A DNA stretch of 64,000 nucleotides from contig NZ_LIQR01000054.1 in assembly GCF_001418575.1 (NCBI RefSeq), positions 1 through 64,000 on the forward strand, in the 5' to 3' direction. This DNA is from Peterkaempfera griseoplana (GTDB lineage Bacteria > Actinomycetota > Actinomycetes > Streptomycetales > Streptomycetaceae). The notes below the pieces were generated by a model. That model was not told where the DNA came from. It saw only the letters and a program-made list of their open reading frames with translations, and did not search any database. Positions within the stretch are counted from its first letter, which is position 1, and every line of letters begins with the position of its first letter. Shown one piece after another: positions 60,423-64,000 of this stretch. A program made the translations under genes and the position numbers.

Positions 60423-61325
60423 TCACAGCGCAGGATCGGTCTGCGGCACCCGGCTGAGCATGTACCTCACGAGCTGTCGCGCCCCGGCCGAGAGTCGGTC
60501 CGACCGCCAGGCCAAGGACGTGTAGCTCACCGGCCGGTCGACGATGGGGACGAAGGTGATGCCGGGCCGCGCGTAGAGGCGTTGCAGGGACGACGTCGTG
60601 AAACTGATGCCGACGCCGCGGGCGACCAACGTCGTCTCTGCCTCGTAGGTGGCGGCCTCCGCGGCGATGCTCGCGGGCCGACCGGCGCGGACATCGGTGG
60701 CCATCCAGTAGTCGCGCCACTGGCGGGCCGAGGCCGGCGCCACGATCAGCGGCTCGTCGAGCAACTCGCTGATCTCCAGCTCCGCCCGCTCCGCGAGGCG
60801 GTGCGTGCGCGGCAGGCAGGCGACCCAGGACTCCCTTGCCACCACGACGGCGTCGATCCCCGGGACATCTACCGGTGGCCGCAGCAACGCGATGTCACAG
60901 GCGCCGGAGCCGAGCCCGACGCTGGGGTCGGAGAAGTCGTACTCGATGGTCTCGATCGAGAGGTGGGGCAGGTTCTTCTGGACGCCGTCAAGAAGCTGGA
61001 AGAGGAGGTCTGCACCCATTCCGGTGAGGTACCCGACCCGGATCTGGGCGCTTCCGGCGAGGGTCTCGACGGCATCGAGAGCAGCATCGAGCTCACGCAG
61101 GACGGCGCGCACGTGGGGCAGCCACTCGCGACCGAGATCCGTCAGCGAGACGGAATGGGTGGTGCGGTCGAAGAGTCGATGCCCGATGTGCCCCTCGAGC
61201 TGCCTGATGGCCGCCGACAGGGCGGGCTGGGAGATGAAGAGCCGCTCAGACGCCTTGCGGTAGTTGAGGTCCGTCGCGAGCGCGTCGAAGTACTTGAGTA
61301 GCCGCAGGCTGACATCCCGGTTCAC
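60423..61325 (-). CDS. LysR-family transcriptional regulator
   Basis: About 300 aa from a GTG at 61325 (GGGGAG upstream; a start at 61358 is also open). N-terminal LysR helix-turn-helix (LNYRKASERLFISQPALSAA, IRQLEGHIGHRLFDR), then the effector-binding region (IRVGYLTGMGADLLFQLL). It is divergent from the YjbQ operon at 61429 and upstream of the permease gene, the classic place for a regulator of both. Confidence 0.85.
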   Translation of the reverse strand: MNRDVSLRLLKYFDALATDLNYRKASERLFISQPALSAAIRQLEGHIGHRLFDRTTHSVSLTDLGREWLPHVRAVLRELDAALDAVETLAGSAQIRVGYLTGMGADLLFQLLDGVQKNLPHLSIETIEYDFSDPSVGLGSGACDIALLRPPVDVPGIDAVVVARESWVACLPRTHRLAERAELEISELLDEPLIVAPASARQWRDYWMATDVRAGRPASIAAEAATYEAETTLVARGVGISFTTSSLQRLYARPGITFVPIVDRPVSYTSLAWRSDRLSAGARQLVRYMLSRVPQTDPAL

Positions 61326-61428
61326 CGCAATCTCCCCCCACCTCCGTACGCCGTTCATAACCGTTGCTTATTGAATCATTCCAACTTCCTGCTTCCGTTG
61401 GCGCCCCCACGTCGAGAGCCTTCTCGTC
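61326..61428. promoter_or_regulatory. divergent LysR/YjbQ promoter region
   Basis: About 100 bp with the AT-rich stretch TAACCGTTGCTTATTGAATC at 61357-61376. In a LysR-controlled divergent pair the regulator site is expected here, but I cannot fix a single palindrome. Confidence 0.4.
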
Positions 61429-61926
61429 ATGTCCTCACACCACGGATCCATGACGATCGAGACGCCCGCACGCCAGGAGTTCTTCGACGTGACTGCCGAG
61501 TTCCAGACGTTCGTCGCCGGGACGGGAGTCCGCGACGGGATCGCCATGGCCTATTCCGCCCATACCAGTTGCTGCGTCTTCCTCCAGGAGGAGTCGGAGG
61601 ATGTGACCTACTACGGAACGCAGCTTCTGCTCCAGGACACACTCAACGTGTTCGCCAAGATCGCTCCGCCGACCCGTCACGAGGGGCAGTACCTGCACCC
61701 CGGGCCGATCCACATCCGGAACGCGGCCGACCTCCGCGATGAGCTGCCCGCGTGGGGCCTCAACACCGATGGGCACATCATCTCCTCGGTCCTCGGCCGC
61801 TCGGCGGCCGTTCCGCTCGTCGACGGCGAGCTCATCCTCGGCGAGTTCGGACGCGTGTACGTCGGCGACCTCGACGGCGTGCGCCCGCGCACCCGGACGG
61901 TGCACTTCCAAGTGCTGGGCGGCTGA
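61429..61926 (+). CDS. YjbQ/UPF0047 family protein
   Basis: 165 aa. Conserved runs IAMAYSAHTSCCVFLQEES, HIISSVLGRSAAVPLVDGEL and RVYVGDLDG are typical of YjbQ. The family has been linked to weak thiamine phosphate synthase activity, but its real role is not settled. A second ATG at 61450 is possible. The stop is 2 bp before the kinase start, so the two are one operon. Confidence 0.82.
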   Translation: MSSHHGSMTIETPARQEFFDVTAEFQTFVAGTGVRDGIAMAYSAHTSCCVFLQEESEDVTYYGTQLLLQDTLNVFAKIAPPTRHEGQYLHPGPIHIRNAADLRDELPAWGLNTDGHIISSVLGRSAAVPLVDGELILGEFGRVYVGDLDGVRPRTRTVHFQVLGG

Positions 61927-61928
61927 GC

Positions 61929-63383
61929 ATGCTGGTCTACGCCGTTGACCTCGGCACCACCAACATCAAGGTGGTGCTCTACGACGAGCGACTGCGGCGG
62001 CTCTCGGTGGCGGCGGCACCGGCGGCGTATCTGCGCGACGGCGACCGGGTGGAGTTCTCCCCGGGCGACCTGTTCGACCTCGTCCTGCAGCTGATCACCC
62101 GCTGTGCCGGCTCCGTGGCCGACACCGGTCAGCAGCATGCCGTCATCGCGCTCACCGGTCAGGCGGAGTCGCTGGTGCTCAACGACCGGCGCGGGGAGCC
62201 GGCGCGACCCGGGCTCTCCTGGCTCGATGACCGCGCCACCGCGGAGGCGGTCGAGCTCGGCGAGCACTTCGGGGTCGATGAGGCGTTCGCGGTGACCGGG
62301 GAGCCGAGCCCGTCGGCGACGTGGCCCGCGGCCAAGCTTCGCTGGTTGGCGCGACACGAGCCCGAGACGCTGGACCGCACGGCCGCCGTCCTGATGGTGA
62401 AGGACGACCTGCTCCGTCGCCTGACCGGCACGACGGTCGGTGAGGTGACGACCCGCGGCTTCACCTACCTCTACGACGTCCGACGCGCGCGCTATTGGCC
62501 TGAGATCCTGGACCACCTGGGTGTCCCGGAGGAGTCGCTCGCGCCGCTCGTCGCGGCCGGAACCGATCTCGGTCCGGTCCTCTCTGCTGTCGCCGAGCGG
62601 CTCCCGGCTGCGGCGTCGTACCGGGTGAATGCCGGTGCACTCGACCATTTCTGCGCCATGGTCGGGACCGGGAGCTACCGCCCGGACGTGGTCAGCGAGT
62701 CGGCCGGCACGGTGCTCTCGCTGTCAATGCTCACGGCCGACTGGTCGTTCGACGTGGATCGGAAGGTCTCCTTCCACCCTGGGTTGGGCCCGGGCGAGAT
62801 CGTCCTCTTCAACGGTGTCGACAGCGGCGGCGTCTCTCTCGAATGGTTCCGCCGTGAGGGGCTGTTCGGCATGGCGTACGCCGACCTTGAGCGGGCACTG
62901 TCGGCGCGCGGCGCGAGGGAGGCGCCGCTGTTCCTGCCCTACCTCACCGGAGTCAATCCGCCGGACTTCTTCCCCGATGCCCGCGGCGCCTTCCTCGGCC
63001 TCGACCTGGCCCACGATCGTCTCGATCTCGCCTACGCCGTGGAGGAGGGGGTGGCCCACCTCCTGCGCCGAAACGTGGAGTACCTCACAGCACGTCCGGT
63101 CGAGCAGATCGTCTCCTCCGGCGGCGGGGCGGCCTCGCCGTTCTGGAACCAGCTGAAGGCGGACGTCTGCGGGCTGGAGGTGCTCGTCCCCGACGAGTCC
63201 GAGGCCACCTGTCGCGGCGCGGCCGTCCTCGCACTGGTGGCAGCCGGCGAGATCGCCTCGATCGCCGATGCCGCGCAGCTCGACCAGCCGGCCATCACCG
63301 GCTACAGCCCGCGCCACGAACACCAGCAGGAGGCGCGTTACCGCCGGTTCGGCGATTACCTGCACCGCCTCTTCAACGACTGA
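61929..63383 (+). CDS. FGGY-family carbohydrate kinase
   Basis: 484 aa from the ATG at 61929 (an open frame to 61752 overlaps YjbQ). YAVDLGTTNIKVVLYDER is the FGGY N-terminal phosphate motif; ALTGQAESLVLNDRRGEP, LSWLDDRATAEAVEL and the C-terminal QIVSSGGGAASPFWNQLKAD follow in order. It should phosphorylate a sugar or polyol with ATP. Substrate not predictable; xylulose- or erythritol-type kinases share these motifs. Confidence 0.85.
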   Translation: MLVYAVDLGTTNIKVVLYDERLRRLSVAAAPAAYLRDGDRVEFSPGDLFDLVLQLITRCAGSVADTGQQHAVIALTGQAESLVLNDRRGEPARPGLSWLDDRATAEAVELGEHFGVDEAFAVTGEPSPSATWPAAKLRWLARHEPETLDRTAAVLMVKDDLLRRLTGTTVGEVTTRGFTYLYDVRRARYWPEILDHLGVPEESLAPLVAAGTDLGPVLSAVAERLPAAASYRVNAGALDHFCAMVGTGSYRPDVVSESAGTVLSLSMLTADWSFDVDRKVSFHPGLGPGEIVLFNGVDSGGVSLEWFRREGLFGMAYADLERALSARGAREAPLFLPYLTGVNPPDFFPDARGAFLGLDLAHDRLDLAYAVEEGVAHLLRRNVEYLTARPVEQIVSSGGGAASPFWNQLKADVCGLEVLVPDESEATCRGAAVLALVAAGEIASIADAAQLDQPAITGYSPRHEHQQEARYRRFGDYLHRLFND

Positions 63384-63401
63384 CACCCAAGGAGAGACAC
63401 C

Positions 63402-64000
63402 ATGAAGCTGGCCTGTTCATCCCCGATGGTCCCCGGAGACACCCTGACCGCGAAGGCCACCTTGCTCAAGCAGTGGGGCTACGACGCATTGGCCGTCTTC
63501 CAGCCGCTGGAGGAGTGGAACGACGACGTCCGGCGCGAGCTTGCCTCGCTCGAGCGCACCACCGGCATCCGTCCGGTCGAGTTCGTGCTGATCGACGACA
63601 TCTACGGAAACGCGATGTCGCCCGACGCTGAGCTGCGGGCACGCTGCCGCGCGATGTATCTGGAGGCCGCCTCGGTCTGTGCCGAGATCGGTGCCGTGAC
63701 CGAGATCGAGTACGAGTACGGCGCGCGCAGTCCGCTCCCGCTCTTCGAGCCCTACCAGCAGCTCGAGAGTGGCCAGGTCGACGCCTTCGCGGAGTTCTAC
63801 CGCGAGGTCCTCGCCGTCGTCGAGGGCACGCCCGGCCGTGTGCTGCTCGAGCCGATCAACCGCTACGAGTGCCGCTACCTGAACCTGGTGTCCGACAACC
63901 TGGCCGTGCTCGAAGCGGTCGACCACCCGAACGCGGCTCTCCTTCCCGACACGTTCCATATGTCGATCGAGGAGGCTGATGTCGCGAGCGCCCTGCGCGA
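63402..64000 (+). CDS. sugar phosphate isomerase/epimerase (TIM barrel), runs off the window
   Basis: ATG at 63402 after AAGGAGAG, 18 bp from the kinase stop. MKLACSSPMVPGDTLTAKA, then VLLEPINRYECRYLNLVSD and LLPDTFHMSIEEADV fit the xylose-isomerase-like TIM-barrel family, with Glu (LLEPINRYE) and Asp-Xaa2-His (DTFH) as metal ligands. Only the first ~199 residues lie in the window. Probably works on the sugar the FGGY kinase handles. Confidence 0.82.
   Translation, partial: MKLACSSPMVPGDTLTAKATLLKQWGYDALAVFQPLEEWNDDVRRELASLERTTGIRPVEFVLIDDIYGNAMSPDAELRARCRAMYLEAASVCAEIGAVTEIEYEYGARSPLPLFEPYQQLESGQVDAFAEFYREVLAVVEGTPGRVLLEPINRYECRYLNLVSDNLAVLEAVDHPNAALLPDTFHMSIEEADVASALR

Overview
The window is high-GC actinomycete DNA, almost certainly from a Streptomyces chromosome. 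The evidence is the codon use, frequent GTG/TTG starts with GGAGG ribosome sites, five secreted proteases of streptomycete type, DUF2637/SCO3933-type conjugation genes and DUF5994. No intact tRNA, rRNA, integrase or CRISPR array is present.

Region 1 (1-7.0 kb) is the right part of a pSAM2-like integrative conjugative element (AICE). It holds an FtsK-like DNA pump, small Spd-type genes, a SCO3933-family protein and a divergent GntR regulator facing three palindromic operators, then a frameshifted XRE protein, a Nudix protein and a NERD protein. Replication and integrase genes probably lie left of base 1. Region 2 (7.0-14.9 kb) has visibly lower GC. It carries a C5 DNA methyltransferase, a 1011-aa protein with a MutL/MORC-type ATPase at one end and a histidine-kinase-type ATPase at the other, a receiver-domain protein, and a convergent McrA-like HNH nuclease with a frameshift. 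I read it as a restriction or anti-phage module with phosphorelay-like parts. Two insertion sequences (IS5-like and IS3-like) follow at 15.07-17.81 kb.

Region 3 (18.0-50 kb) is built around five same-orientation copies of a 44-bp element that folds like the 3' half of a tRNA (anticodon loop reading TAC, so probably tRNA-Val). Arm sequences with paired GGGAACG boxes lie on one or both sides. I interpret these as attachment sites left by repeated island insertion. The segments between them carry: a GrpE-position protein plus an Hsp70 fused to a Regnase-like NYN RNase and a two-lobed PD-(D/E)XK-like protein (20.4-23.9 kb); a glycohydrolase-phosphatase-glycohydrolase fusion (24.3-27.1 kb); small proteins and decayed Nudix; an S1 protease and two DUF2690 proteins (32.4-35.7 kb); Asp23, DUF5994, CorA, a SpoIIE-type phosphatase, a TrmB/LuxR-like regulator and two subtilases (37-49 kb). 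Three copies of a non-coding repeat with a nested stem-loop, one showing a compensatory base change, lie at 7.3, 29.5 and 30.9 kb.

Region 4 (50-64 kb) looks more like ordinary chromosome: a truncated CPBP protease, a 1274-aa subtilase, an M4 metalloprotease, an APC permease, a LysR regulator, and a YjbQ - FGGY kinase - TIM-barrel isomerase operon that probably breaks down a sugar or polyol.

Several accessory genes (4.86, 14.23, 16.75, 21.0, 28.5 kb) carry single frameshifts. These could be real decay or sequence errors, and resolving this decides whether the most interesting systems work.
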